Positions 33,504 to 51,600 of a stretch of 64,000 nucleotides of DNA are shown piece after piece. Made by a program: the position numbers and the translations under genes. Positions within the stretch are counted from its first letter, which is position 1. Every line of letters begins with the position of its first letter. Source of the DNA: Antitrichia curtipendula (taxonomy: Eukaryota > Streptophyta > Bryopsida > Hypnales > Leucodontaceae); NCBI GenBank assembly GCA_951230915.1, contig OX579641.1, forward strand, positions 7,688,001 to 7,752,000. The letters are read 5' to 3'. A model generated the notes under the pieces. It worked only from the letters and a program-made list of their open reading frames with translations, did no database searches and had not been told where the DNA came from.

Positions 33504-36500
33504 TCTGCACATTTGACTCCATCTAAGGTAGGAGGCTCAGAATTGGCACATCTAAGGGCTAGTCCGCCTTTTTTTGTGTATTTCATTGGACGGGAATAAT
33601 TTTAGCTCATTTTTCAGACAAAGAGAAATAGATGAGGAATCTAACCCAAGTGGTTTTGTATTTTTTTCCAAGCATTTTTGAATTACTTATGATTTTTCAA
33701 ACGAGTTGGATGGTAGGTCCCTATTTATGACCCTAGGTCTTCTATAAATGGTTCACTTGCAATTCCAAAGAAAGATGGGGGAAAGCAAAACAAATGATTG
33801 GTTCTTGCAATAGATAATGTTTTTTCCCTTGATTCATTCAATGACTGTACATGTCAATTTAAAAACCAACTCATGTCCATTTTACAGGATCCGTTTTTAA
33901 TGCCTGTTCCATTTCAGAGCCTCCTACCTCATGCACATCAACCCCCAAGTCCACTGCTTTCAAGCTTTCTTCCCTTCTTCTGCAAGTTGCACTCCACCAT
34001 CTGAAGGAGCACCCAGTTTTTAGAAGCAAGTCCTTCACGAGTGAAAATGTCTTTTGATGTTATTAGCCATTTCTCCATTTCCAGTTCAGCTGTCAATAAA
34101 AGAACCAGTAACTTATACCGTGCACGAGCTGTTTTTTCCGAGAGGAGGCTTTTCGAAAAGGTTTTAAACTTAGTTTGCACCCGGCGACGGTTCATCACAG
34201 AGCAGGAGCATGGCCCTGTTGCAAGTTCCGTACAGGAATCTAATAACAACAATTTGTTGGCAATATTTAGGCTCTCAAAGGCCTGCTGAGTGACAGTGGC
34301 GAGCCATAACTGCAAAAAGTAGCCTCCTAAAACGAGAGAATGGACAACGCAAAAAAAGAGGACTTTCCAAATTTCAATTTCTAAAGTGCTTCGAATCAGG
34401 CTCATCCTCTTTCGACGGATCTGCATTTATTACTAATCAAGGAAGCGTCGGAACTGAGACTGAGCACTTGAGCAGCATGAACGATTGACGATAATGCCTG
34501 GTGAACAAACCAGGGAGGGGCTAATACAAGGGAAAAAGAGGTCACTGACCACAATTAATACTGACGTGGTAGACGTTCCAAACCTATAGAGTTATGTGAC
34601 TCCAATATTATGAGGTTTCAACGACTGTTCTGGTGAAGGTGGGTACCCCCCCAAACTGCCACTTTTTGCTGTTGTGTCTGCTTATTATTGTTAGAGTGGT
34701 CAAATGTTCATTGGTTTACTTGTTGGCGAGTGGAAGGAGTTTCTAACGCACCCAAGAATGTGGCATTTGGATACCGTATGCAAAAGTTAGGAAGGGTCAA
34801 AGTTTTCTTTGGTAGATATTCTGGAAGCATTTCTTCAACATAGGTGCATATTTGATTTTGACAGATGTAGAATACATAAAATGTTGATGGCGGGTTTAGG
34901 TAGGGTGTGATTTGGGGTGGGCACACTTTTAATTGTCACTAATTTCAACCGAGCGTATTTACTAGCTATTATCAAAAAAATTATTATTGCCTCTAGAATG
35001 TAAGGGAGGAGGCTTTGCATCAAGAGAAGTTTTAGTAGATACCTCATTTGAAAAGTGTGCCAATGCCAAAGTGACAAAAAGACAATTGTAGTGTGGTTGC
35101 TTGTTTTTCAATAGATCATATTGGCAACCTAGGGGAGGAGGCACTTAGATTTTTTTACCAAACAATGTGCAGCATAATATAGGGAGGTATTAATTAATGA
35201 TATTATTCATTTTTTTTTATAAACACTCTAAGGTAAATATACATAGTATAAATTAACGTGAACTCAATTATAAGTCAGCTACACGTACGTATAAATAATA
35301 TTTCATATTTGTTATTTTTTTCCTTCTAAAATAGCCTCAAAGATATGGATCCTAGGAATTTATTGTGGATAGGGTCAATTTGTAAGATTGTTGATCTACT
35401 TGGTTTGGATGAAAAATCATGTAATAGTCCACTCAAATGGATATTTTTTGTCCCTCCATAGCTTTACAGTCTAGTCCCTTCTTTTGCACTGCTACAAATA
35501 CTTTGGATGCTTTAAATGTTGTTTCATGTTTCACTTTAGATGCTTCACTTGCATACTTTGAATCTTAATTCCTATTAATTGTGGCATTGGTTTCACTTCC
35601 TGCTTTTAAAATAATGGATTGAATGTAGTATCTAGGCATGCCATCATTTAGAAGGTTTAGGATTTATGGTGAATTTTTCTTGTTGAATTCATATGTTCCA
35701 GTTAGGATTTATTGTTGTTGTTTATGGTTGATGTCTCATAGTTACTTAGAGTTGCGATTTACTATCATATATGATGTGTGTAGTGAGGGATTCAATTTGT
35801 AGTAATTGGCAGAAACTTTAAGGTGTATAGGGTGCTATTTGCCTCAAGGCGAGGGTTTTAAGGTTTGTGTTTTGAACTAAGCTTTAGGTGGGTTTAGAGT
35901 TTCTCTAAATTGTGACAACCTTTAGCACTACTTTTGGATCATCAACGGATTGCCTCCCTTGTCAAATCTCAACAGTGGAGAGTTGGAAGAACTCCATGGC
36001 ATTTTGTGTTGTGATTGCCAACATCGCAAGGTTTCCATGGGTAAGGGGGAAGATTGGTCCATCTTTTCACTCCTACAGTGACCCCTACAACCCATATGTG
36101 AGAGGATTTAGCATGTGGTTTTGCTTCTTAGCTTCGGGCATTTTTGATTATGTAGATTTTTATGTAGTGTATGCCACAAGATTAAGGCAACCATTTGCTT
36201 TACGTACTTTCAATTGTGCTATAATCACATTTCAAACTTCAAACACTTTGATTTATTATAGTTGGTGTACCATATGTGCAGTTTGAACATTTCTGACTTA
36301 GTTTTGTCTTTCAGAGGTTATTTTGGCTTCGTGCATTATTGACTTTCTTATGCCATGTTGTTCTATATTGCATAAGATATCACCATATTGATGGAGTTGT
36401 GGTGCTTTGTTCTGTTGTTTACATTCTAGTTTCTAGTTCATGTGTGTTGTTTTTGTCTTTGTTCTATTTTGTGGTCCTTCTTTGCTTATTTTGGTTTATG

Positions 36501-37056
36501 ATTTGAAGATTCTTATGTGATGTATGCTTTATATTGAGAAGGCAACAATGTATGTTAAGTGCTCCAAATTGTGTCAAGTGAATGTTGTGTTTGTAGTTCA
36601 TGAGTTGAATTTTTGTCTTTACATAATCTTTGTGTTTGCCTTTCTTCATTTTACTTTTTTTTATTTATAACAAAGTAAAGGTGCTGAAAATTGTCCCTCC
36701 TTTAGAATTATAAGTAATTGTAGGGCGGCATAAAATACCACAAATTAAAAAAATTAGATAATAATAGGGACCATTTAATTGTTCATGGTCACTAAAATAT
36801 CCCCCAAAATAAAAAATCTAGCTGCATGTGATAACACACTTCAATGTTCATGTAGGAGTCAAAATAAGCTATTGAAAACAAATCTTGAAAACATACCCAT
36901 CGATTCTTAATAGAGGCCAAAGATTCTTGGGGATTAATAATGTTCCAAAATAGTCTCATAGTTTTAAGCCCACTTTATAATAGGTATCAGGCCGAATTCA
37001 AAAATTGACCCAACTTACAATCGATAGAGCCAACTCAATCAAGTTTGAAGATTGGG
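33504..37056. other. Intergenic DNA; no confident gene
   Basis: A 162-codon open frame on the minus strand (33938-34426) and a 124-codon one on the plus strand (35912-36286, GTG start) have no recognisable domains and low coding character. Around 34710-34800 is an antisense copy of a dispersed repeat (GCATTTGGATACCGTATGC) also present at 48612 and 58160. Nothing else identified. Confidence 0.45.
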
Positions 37057-37970
37057 TTAACTCCTAAAGCACTGAACATGCTTTTTTGAGAATATAGCTT
37101 TTTTGGGCAGCTCACTACGAGCGGAGATTTTTTTTTTTCTTTGAAATTTTCACACAACATTCTCCCAAGGAGTAGCTTTAAGGTCCAACAATTTTCATAA
37201 CTTTTGATTATATGGGTAAAAATTTATTGCATGATAAGTGATTTTCAATGCTCGGCGGGCAGCCCGGGCAGCAAAAAAAAAATCTTTAAAAAATTACTTT
37301 TAAAAAAAATAAAAATTTGAAATTAGTTCTTTGGATTTATATATACGTGGGAAGCTTTGAATCATTCCATTTTGATCTATGAGTCAAAAGTTATGAGGAT
37401 TCTTAGTTTGAGGGTAGTTATGGAATCTCTACTCTAAAATAAACTTTGAAGTCCTTTATTTTACTCAATTTTCAATATTTTTGAAGAAAACAAAAAAATT
37501 AGGTGTAGATAGGTCTTTACAACATTATAACTAGTGGGATTGGCATTATGTAATTCTATGATTAAATTCTTAACAATTTAGTGTTTTGAATCATTTTCTA
37601 CTTCTTTCTACTTACTCTTTTTTTCCTATAAAATTTTCAAGCATATAGCCAACTTGACTTCAAAAATGAATCCAAAGAATAACCACCGTTCTGGACATTT
37701 TTCATATAAATGTGACTTTGTGAAGTGCAGCTGCCCGGATTTTCGCAGGAACAACAAAAGGATTTTCCTCAATTCAAACACTAATATCATGCAATCCACA
37801 CACTAGAAAATTCTGAAATTTTTCACATCTTCTCAAACAAGTTTACTACAAGATCCTATGGTTACATGTGTCCAAAAATGTTTTTTTTTCTAAAATTTGA
37901 TACTTGTATTAGAAATGGCAGTTTTGGAATGTTTTTGGTGAAAACATAGTCAAAAACCTTTAGGGGTTAA
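37057..37970 (+). mobile_element. TTAA-bounded element, long subfamily (914 bp)
   Basis: TTAA-CTCCTAAAGCACTG ... AAACCTTTAGGGG-TTAA. The interior aligns with the elements at 29168 and 47088 through most of its length. No coding capacity. Confidence 0.8.
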
Positions 37971-39336
37971 GAATTATGGCTACCCAATTATTAGCTCTTT
38001 GGCCCCATTTTTTGGGGACCATATAAGCAACCATTGGATGCAAGAAAGGATTGGTCCAATTTGCAATAGAAAGCCTATTAGCCCGATTCATCCATCCCAG
38101 AATCAAATTGGTTGATTTTGAAATCAGGCCAGGCCTTCATGTAAAGCAGGCATTTGTGAGTTTTCATGTTTTCCAGGGTAATAAGATTATGCGACCAGGT
38201 GACCACCACCACTAACTTACAGTAAATCTCATTATTAGTGCAGTGTCATGATCTCCAGTGAAATAGGCTTTGATTTCCCTAAAATGCAGGAGAGAAGAAG
38301 AAGATGGGCTGGGCCTACGGAGTTTAATGTCAGTGTCAGAGACATGATAATTCTCGCATTGGCTCATTTGGCTGAGTGGTGGCCCAGCTCAAGGAGCGAG
38401 TGTACCTTTCTCCTGCGGTGTATGGGGCCCAGAGGCGGGACAAGGCTTAAAGTGGCAGGAGGTTCAGCTGGGAGCACTAGCCCAGGCCCAGACTCCTCCA
38501 CAGAGACGAAAAAAGCCTGCCCTGCCACCTCAGCCACCCGGCCTCCACCGACCCTTCTGCCTCTTTAACACGAGCTTTCCACTGGACAGGCCATGTGGCT
38601 CCATTCATTCATTTCGGTGGTTGCCTATCATAGTGCGAGCTTGCACACTTCCGCCACCAGCTCCAGATCACAGGTCATGCCCATCTACAAATCGAGCCTT
38701 CTGGGATTTATTCCCCAGAAAATTGTGTCAGCAGAGAGCAGACAACACGGAAAACGTAAGACAAAAAACGCAAAAAAATAACACAAAAAAGCACTCGGTG
38801 TGATCTGTACGAAGAAGACACACCATTCCCTTGCTTAACTTGAGTTTTGTCCTATGCTACCGGCTTACTCCAGCAGTCTGCTTCCCAATGTATATCTCAA
38901 TCCCAGTTCTGACAGTTGGTTTTGCCATGTTCGACAAGAGATAGGTTGTCTCCACCTTTATTGCTAGAATGAAAATCGTTGCATCAGTAGGTTCAACATC
39001 CTTGCAAAGCCATACTTGGCAGGAAGGAACAGGAAGGCACCAATTATGACTTACTGTTGTAGACCCGATGAGTAGCCTTCTCCGGGTCGTCGAGGCTCAC
39101 GAAGGTTGAAACAACTGCAAACTTGGCAATTTAGGTCAGTCAGTGTCCAGGGAAGACTACTGGAGACTGATAACCCTGAGGTGAAGAAACACCACAGTGA
39201 ACAAGAAACCACTCTGAATGCAGGAGGGAATCACGAAGTAGGACAATAAAATTATACATAGTACGTATAGGAATGCACAGACAGCACTCGGATGGATTGG
39301 AAAATGCTCTTCTGAGATCGATCCATCCATCCCATG
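37971..39336. other. Region downstream of the kinase gene, GC-rich in part
   Basis: 38160-38830 is noticeably GC-richer than its flanks and carries a 106-codon plus-strand open stretch (38248-38568) without domains. It might be a separate non-coding transcript, a transposon relic or part of the kinase 3' region. No gene is called. Confidence 0.4.
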
Positions 39337-43534
<4,198 letters not shown>

Positions 43535-45253
43535 TCTCTATTCGTACCCTCCTCAATCACATCCAAATGCCTTCTTTACCACTTCGAGGTGCCATGTTCC
43601 CGCGATGTCGGGAAGAAGAATTCGCACCCTACCTCTAGGTAGCTAGCGTGTTTCTTCCTACGCCCTTCCTACGTCACACTTCTTTCGAGCGCCACGTGCA
43701 CAGATCTCAAATATCTAAAGAGAACTCAGAGAAAAAACGGCTCCTTCCTCCACCCTTCTTCACATCGCCACACAGACACCAGAACCTTTCAAGAACCGCC
43801 AAGAAAGCTCCTCGTTCATCCCCTACGGCAACCACATTTTCAGACAAAAGAAGCCCACTCAGCCCGAACACCGCCACTGCAGATAAAGTAGCTCGCGTCA
43901 CAAGACAACGCCTAAGGAGTGCTCTCTCAAGACACAACCTCTAGCCGTAGAGTACACTACTTTCTACAACACCCCAAACCTCTTCACTCCAATATTCCTG
44001 CCCCTAAGTAACGCCAGACGTAATTAAACTCTCCACATTCCACCTCCCGTACGCCAAACTCCTCCAAACACAATACCAAAGGGCCTCACACCCTAATGAA
44101 CGCGCATCGCCAATACTGAACCAAATCTGGCTCGGGAAGGCTCCCTGAAAACGTACTTAACTTTAAACTCTCCACATTCCACCTCTCGAACACCAAACGA
44201 CCGCAAGAAGCTCCCCCTGAGCTCCTCTAACAACGAAACCAAATGCTGGCACACCCTAGCAAGGCCAGAACTGAACCAAATCTGGCCTTGGAAGGCTCCC
44301 TGGAAACGTACTTAACTAAAACTCTCCACATTCCACATTCCACCTCTCAAACACCAATCGATCACCAGAAGCTCCCCTTCGAGTTTCTCTAAAGGCTGGC
44401 ACAGCCTACTTCACAAAGCCGGGTGGGGCATCGCCGATACTGAACCAAATCAAGCCCTGCATGGCTCCTTGGAACGGCATTCCGGAGCTCCTCCACGACC
44501 GCGTGTGGCTCCACTTGGCCGCGATCACGACGCATCGACGCGGCAGCGTGGCAATGATGCTCGGCGTCGTCGTCCTCAGTCCTCCGCCATAGCTAACTTT
44601 GCAATGGAGGCCACACGCTCCGAGTCTTGAGCAACACCAACACCACCACCACCGGCGCTGAAGCGATTTCAGCCCTGCGCACCCTAGGACCCGCGATGTA
44701 GGGACTGAGAAGAGGTTGCCGTGTGGGTTTCGTAGATTCACTTGAATTCGTAGATCCGTCACCAATCAATGCCCGCACTGATTTCGCCGATCTAGGAAAA
44801 TGGAATATTTCTCCGACCGCAAACAATATGCTCAGCTCCTTGCCCTCAATAAGACAGACGCATACTCCCAGGCCTCTTTAGTATCACGTCAGCTTCTCTA
44901 ATATCACCATACTGGTTACTTTTCCCTAACTAAGGTGGAAGCACCTAAACCAACTCTTTAAGCAATTCCGCATAGCTTCGGGTGGAATAAACACATGGGA
45001 CTATTTTGGGCACATTGGCACTTGAATATCATAATTTAAAAATATAAAAATTGGCAATTTTTTGAACATGTGTGTAGATATAAAATATGAATTTTTGAGG
45101 TTTAACTACATATATGTTTATCTTAAATAGTTTTATGCATGCATGAATACAAGATATTTATATTTTTCAAGATTGGTTCAAGGGTGTAAGGTTGGGAATG
45201 GGTGTTTGTACATTCACCTAAGCATCAAGTATAGTTTCTAATATTAAAATCTT
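43535..45253 (-). other. Kinase promoter / long 5' leader region
   Basis: GC-rich from 43535 to about 44850, then abruptly AT-rich. It contains small minus-strand open stretches (43707-43937; 44406-44826) that could be upstream ORFs or coincidental, and a tandem repeat at 44026-44475. No TATA box was identified. Confidence 0.45.
44026..44475. repeat. Three-copy ~140-170-bp tandem repeat upstream of the kinase
   Basis: AAACTCTCCACATTCC recurs at 44026, 44165 and 44318, and CTGAACCAAATC at about 44118, 44271 and 44440, with TGGAAACGTACTTAACT between copies. The copies are diverged and differ in length. Confidence 0.8.
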
Positions 45254-45821
45254 TTAACCCCTAAAGGACCAAGGCATATTTCGAGCCAAAATTGTGAAAA
45301 ATTGTCACTTTTTAGAGTAGTGAGAAAAAAATGAAAAAAAAAGTTTATTTTCAAAATTCAATCATACAAATTTGTACTAGACTAATATGGGAATGTGTGG
45401 AAAAAATTCAGAAACTTTGATCACATGGATTGAAAGATTATAAAGTTTGAAGTTAAAAGAAAAAGTTTTTTTTTTACCTTGCCCGATAGGACCAACAACC
45501 TTTAACTCCTCCTAGAGTGATATTTTTACTCTATACATGGTTATTTTTTGGAGACATTTTCATTTTGTATCATGTAAATTACATACCTACCAAATTTCAT
45601 AAGTAAAGGAGGAATTTTGCAAAAGTTTTTCAAGTTGCTAGAAAAGTTAAAGGCAATATAACTTTTGATCTGGACACAAGATCAAAAAAAAATTATCTGA
45701 GGGGGTACATGTTCACACCTTATGTCAAAATTTTGTGAATATACCACCAAAATTGACTTTATACAAACCTATCTAGATTTTCAGTTGTCCATTCAACAAA
45801 CAATTGTCCTTTAGGGGTTAA
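45254..45821 (+). mobile_element. TTAA-bounded element, 570-bp subfamily
   Basis: TTAA-CCCCTAAAGGACCAAGG ... ATTGTCCTTTAGGGG-TTAA. The inverted ends match for 12 bp (CCCCTAAAGGAC). 568 bp; the interior matches the 572-bp element at 55051. No coding capacity. Confidence 0.88.
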
Positions 45822-47087
45822 TTTCTTTTTATTCTTGTCAACAATTATAAAAAATACTTTGATATAATTAAGGAGTGACTTTCATAAAGACAAGAGTTAG
45901 GGATTACTAAAACTCTATGATACCTTTTTTGTTGAATATCACCATGGGAAGCAAACTAAAGACCCTCACCATTACCTTCAATATATAAGTATTACAAAGA
46001 TACATTTTCATAATTGCAAATTTTAACCTTCGAGAGTTTAAGATATAATCCACCAACTATATCATATATCACATCAAATTAGAATGAAGATTTACTTCCT
46101 TGTGCAAATATTCTAATTGCATTTGAAATCACAATTTTGTTGGTTTTATATACATTTTTCTTTTCAGTATACATGTATACTTGTACAATACCTACATCAA
46201 AGTTCATAGGACAATGGAAAATAATACATGATTAAACTAAGATTTCAAGACCCTACACCCAAGTTTATAGGACAATGAAAAATAATACATGATCAAATTA
46301 AGATTGTATCACCTATGACCTAGAATTCTTTTTGGATATATAGCAATGATTATGTGTCCGTGAGTTTTTGAAGAGTTATGTATAAACAATTTGCAATGGA
46401 GATTAGGTGAAATAAAATTTAAAAAACATTTGAAAGAGTCCAAAGTTCTATTGGTGGATTTCTGAAATGCATGATCTAATTTCAATATTTTTTTTGTTGA
46501 ACATTGTGCTATGAGAATCCACTTACTATCTAATACTTCCATGAGACATTTGTTAAGACCATCCACAAATATTGCATGATCATATCCCTTTAGTTACTTT
46601 AAATTCTTCAAAATGGTGGCCTCTAAAATCTCCACACTTATAATTGTTGTTACTTCAAATTGAACATACTTACTATCATTAAATATAAATTATTTTACTA
46701 GATCTTACTAGAAATTAAAAAGATAATTCAAAGCACATTAACATGCATTATTTGGATCCTATCAAAATTGTGTACAAAATTTCAAATTATTGTCTCTAGG
46801 TGTACTAGAATTCAACAATAGGATCTTATAGACATTCACGTTTTGATTGTATACATCTTGTCCAATCAATATCTAATTTTTTGTGATGCTTTTTGGTTCA
46901 AATGTACTAATGTAGGAGTAGCATTTGGGACAGTGTTGACTATGGGTATAAAGTGGATACACCTCACCCAAAATTGCACCCTACCTAAAACTGCCATCAT
47001 CACTTTCTCTACATCTCTATAATCAATATATACGTATGTTAAAGAAACAATTTCACGACATCTACCGCCAAATTTGTTTGCCCCTTT
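45822..47087. other. AT-rich intergenic DNA with dispersed repeats
   Basis: No gene. The last roughly 130 bp belong to a dispersed repeat (AAACTGCCATCATCAC) also at 58060 and at the window end (63930), into which the next TTAA element inserted. Confidence 0.5.
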
Positions 47088-48609
47088 TTAACCCCTAAAG
47101 GACCAAGTTGTGTTTTTTGTTAGCATAGAAATTTTAGGTAGGTACTTGAGACTGAAAATTTCCATGTTTTTAGCCAAACTTTAGTAGAATGTGTAGAGGA
47201 ATAATATCTTTCATGTGCACCAAAATTTAGGACATTGGAAAATATGAGGCAAAAATTATGACCTACTATGTGGTTTGTTTTTCAACTCGGACAGTCTTGG
47301 CAGATCTTTAAAAAATCACTTTTTTTAGAAACAAAAGTTCGAAATTGGTTCTCTAGATTTATATATACATAGTGAGTTCTGAACCATTCCATTTTGATCA
47401 ATGAATCAAAAGTTATATAGAGTTTTAGTTTGTGGGCAAGTATGGATTCTCAACTCTAAAATAAACTTTGAAGTCCTTTATTTTACTCAATTTTCAATAA
47501 TTTTCAATAAATAAATAAATAAATCATAGGATGTAGATTGTTTATTACAACATTGCAACAGTTGGGATTGGTATTTTTCAATTCCATGACTAAATTCTTA
47601 ACAATTTAGTACTTTGAATCATTCTCTACTTCTTTCTACTTACTATCCCTCTGTCTCACTAAAAAACTTCAAATCAAGCACAATTTTAGTCCCACTGAAA
47701 ACCTCCGTTTATTAATTTCAATTGTTGAGTAAGCATTGGCCATATTGAATGACCTTGTGGGAGTTAGTGGCAAGTAATCAAGGAGCATTCCTCTCCTAGC
47801 AAGCTTTGCCTTGCCCATATGAGGCACCTTATATTTGCTACTTCTTCAAATAGTTGTGTTGATGATGGATTTGGTGACCACTTGGACGTTATGTAGATTT
47901 GTTCATGAAGGGGTCCAGGTTTCCTAGTTGTGGTATTTAGGTCAGAAGCATATATTTCTATAATCCCATTGTTGTCACCAACCTTTAAATTATCATGAAT
48001 GACAAGTTGGCAACATTCACGAACAATGTTCAAATTTGATACTTTCTATATAGATTTTGGGTGCCTAAACGACGACGACTAAACTGGAGATTTTGCATAG
48101 ATCTAGGGAATTGGTTACTAGTTCATGAATGTATGTATCATTAGCACAAAGACTAAAAATATAGTTAATCCTTCATAGAAAAGTTTTTTGGAGTCTTTTA
48201 GTGGGACAAAGGGAGTATTTTTTTTCCTATATGTTGTACAATTCCAAATGATCTCACAATTTTCAAGCATATAGTCAACTCTCTTTGAAGAATGAATCCA
48301 AAGAAGCACCACCATATTAGACATTTTTTTCATACAAACGTGATTTTGTGAAGTATAGCTGCCCATTTTTTTGCAAGGCCCCCCAAAAGATTTTTGTTAT
48401 TTCAAATGCTAATATCTTGCAATCTCTAAGGTGGAAATTTCTGAAATTTTTTCCACATCTTCTCAAACTAGTGTATTATAAGATCCTACAGTTTCATGTG
48501 TCAAATTTTAAATTAAAAAATAAATAAAATAAAACTGTATGCTTTTACTAGAAATGGCAGTTTCTGAGTGTTTCTAGTGACAATATAGTCAAAGAACTTT
48601 AGGGGTTAA
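47088..48609 (+). mobile_element. TTAA-bounded element, long subfamily, with nested MITE
   Basis: TTAA-CCCCTAAAGGACC ... AACTTTAGGGG-TTAA. 1522 bp including a 570-bp nested Stowaway-like MITE (47646-48215) plus its TA duplication; about 950 bp without it, the subfamily size. The flanks read across to a related uninterrupted sequence at about 58150-58180. Confidence 0.88.
47646..48215. mobile_element. Stowaway-like MITE nested in the TTAA element
   Basis: Left end TCCCTCTGTCTCACTAAAA; right end, reverse-complemented, CTCCCTTTGTCCCACTAAAA; TA on both sides (47644-47645; 48216-48217). The same position in the element at 29168 reads straight through (CTTACTATTTT), confirming the insertion. Confidence 0.85.
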
Positions 48610-51600
48610 CTTTTGCAAATGGTATCCAAATGTCGCATTCTTTGGTGAGTTTAAACCTCCTTTAAGTTGCCACCAAGAAAATATGCAAAACTTTTAGCAG
48701 TCTAATATTAATAATAACAGTAACGAGGCACAGCAGCAAACAAGTGCCGGTTATGTGCCAGTTACTCCCTTTCCGTACCTTTGTAACTGAGATGCAATTT
48801 TTCAGCATGAACGACCAATATTAAGCTTAGTGAGGATTCATGAAGGAGACACACTGACTGCCAAAAAAAAAAGGGATGTGTTTCCCTGTCCAAGTGCACA
48901 CTTGTCTCTCTCTTTTTCAATTTTCAAACAGTCATGGGGCCCCAAGCCATAACTCCCCACACACTTCAGTGAGCCCAGAAAGGCGCAGAGCGAGCTCAAC
49001 TGTGTCCCCCTGGGGAAGGCTTTAAAAGGGGTGCAACTAGTGGTGCCATTATGATTTTTCAAAATGATGAGAGTCTATCGTCAACACGAGGCAGAGTCGA
49101 CTTATCATCTCATCATTTTGATGAAAAACCAACAACTATGGATACCTTACTCGTAAATTGAACTTATTCCGCAGTGTTGAGGACGATGTCACTGCGTACT
49201 GCTGTAGTTGTAGGGCAAGGTTGGATGCCTAGTAGGGCCAAGGTTGGCAGAAAATCATTCTGAAAATAAATGTCGATATTTGAGGGAAATGATTTTTTCA
49301 AAATATAAAAAAAACTCATATGAAAAAAAATTAAAAAATTAAAAAAAAAATTAAATATATGTATATATAGGCAAAAAAATCAATTTTTAGCATCTATCGA
49401 ATTTTATTTTACAAAATAAAAATATACATATTTTACAAGAAGTGCTGATCCTGCCCTACTTTTACGATACTCTTGTAGCCAGTTGTAGAATTTTCAAGAT
49501 ACAAATATACTCTAATAAGCAATTGTGAGTGTGTTTTACATTTTTCTGATTGAAATAGCTTAAGTTAAGTTGTGAGGTCTCATTGGTGGTAAACATTTGA
49601 GAAAACATTTCAAGTATGGTAGAACCATCCATTTCCAACTAGGGATCTATATCCAACTTGTAGGTTGTAGCTATTTCCAACGAAGGTTGGAACACGTTTC
49701 CAACCAAAGCTTGGAATGTGAATTTTTTTTCTTCTCATTTTCAAGGATGGAACTAATAAGGTCATGACACATGTCCCAATGTAGTGAGCAAGAAAGTAGG
49801 AAGTAGTGAGTGGGAAAGTAGTTCTTGAATGATTGCAATTAGAAGTCAGAGTCTATACATTGAGAATGGGTTTAGGCCAACTTTTGGCTTCTGAAACTCA
49901 TAGACATTAGATGTTTTTGGGGATTTATGAGAGACCGTTTCAGGGTTGTTTCCTTTGCTATGAACCATGACAACAAAGTGATAATATTAAATAATTATAA
50001 AATGTTTAAAATGATTCTTATTATTCTTTTTTTTTTCTTTTTTTTTTGACGTGGCAATCTCCTAACCACATCAAATTGTTGATATGATTGTATTCCCGCG
50101 TCCCCACTGTCTAGGAGCTCACAATCTTCCAAAGGCCCAACAAAATATCCAATGAATTTGAATCTAAGGAAAAAATATCACAAAAAATTGGCAATGTCCA
50201 TCATTTCTATTTTTTACAAGGACAAAAATTTTACATTGCCTTGTAATGCTCCAAAACATGTGTGGAATCACTTAAGTGGTCGACTATGGATGGTTCTATC
50301 ATACATTTATAAAGTGAGTAAGTCACTACGATACTTGAACACAAGAGAGTGTTTTGCACTCACATAACAAACTTCTCAAGGCCTTGCAATGTGTGCGTGT
50401 TTATGCAGAAATGTGCCACTGATAAGATGGAGCTTGGAATGATGTAAGGTGGAATCATCCTTGTACCCAATTCCGTCACCATGTACCAACAATAGAGTAC
50501 ATTCTTACTACGAAAATGTGCACCCTTGGTACATCATGACGAAATTGGGTACAATGGACGATGTAGGATGTCTTCACCTTACCCTACCTTTTCGTGAGAA
50601 TTCCAAAATTACAGAACCAGGTTCTAAGCTTTAGTTTTGTTATTATGTTAAGCTCGAGCCTGCTTCCAGTTTGTAATGAAATGAAAACTCATGCTCTGGC
50701 CCTGTAGCCACCTCGGTCCAGAGCCAATGAATGGTTGACACATCCATACTATTTTTTTTCTTTAACTCCAGTCTGCAGGACATGAATTCACGTGCTACTG
50801 ATGAATAATATTCAGTTTTGGAGACGATCATCAGGCCCATGAGCTCCAACGAAAGCCAGCAACACTGACATTGGAACTGGGGGAAAAACAAAAAAACCCA
50901 CTCTGGATCAGCATTGGCTTGTAAGGTAGTCCATGTCCTCACATCGCCAAATTGAATTGGAAGATGAAAGAAGTCAAATTGCGTCACACATTCATGAGTG
51001 TTTCTGCCAATTGTAAGTAGAAAAACGAGGGTGAATCAGGTCGGTGCTGCTTTGATTTACTGAACCCCCCCATGAGTTTTGACCCTGGTCCATTGAGACA
51101 TTTGGGTCAAACGGTAATTTATGAGTTTGATTTGGGCTTTTAAAATACAAGCAAATTTTAATCTGATAGTCTTATATTATTATTATTACGTGAGATCCAT
51201 TATTACGTGAAATCTATGGATTGTTTTATCAAAAGGAAAAATCTCTAGTATACTAAAAAAAACTCCATAAAATAATGTACTCTCTACAATAATAACCCCT
51301 CTAAAGTAATATTGATTTTTTGGTCTAGGTATGGGTCGCATACAAATGTCATAAATGCAATGATCCAATCTTGTTCCTATTACTTTAGAGAGGTTCTATT
51401 GTAATTTCATTAATACTTGTCATTTTAATGATATTTTTAATAGAAATTGAAATGAAAACAGTAAAAAATAACAAGATGAGTCTAATTAATTTAAAATTTC
51501 TTCATGAGGTACAAACAACAATGAAAGATAAATAGCTCAAAAAAATCTCTCAACTATTTATTTTATTTTTATACACCCAAAACATCCATGACAATTACCT

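Noticed and set aside
33938..34426. 162-codon minus-strand open frame
   Set aside because: Longest unexplained frame between genes, but no domain, no homology I recognise, and no matching splice context.
35912..36286. 124-codon plus-strand open frame
   Set aside because: GTG start in AT-rich DNA and a hydrophobic composition typical of chance frames.
38248..38568. 106-codon open frame in a GC-rich patch after the kinase
   Set aside because: High GC alone makes long open frames likely; no domain is visible.
44406..44826. Overlapping minus-strand open frames upstream of the kinase
   Set aside because: Lie partly in a tandem repeat and have skewed composition; treated as leader/promoter sequence.
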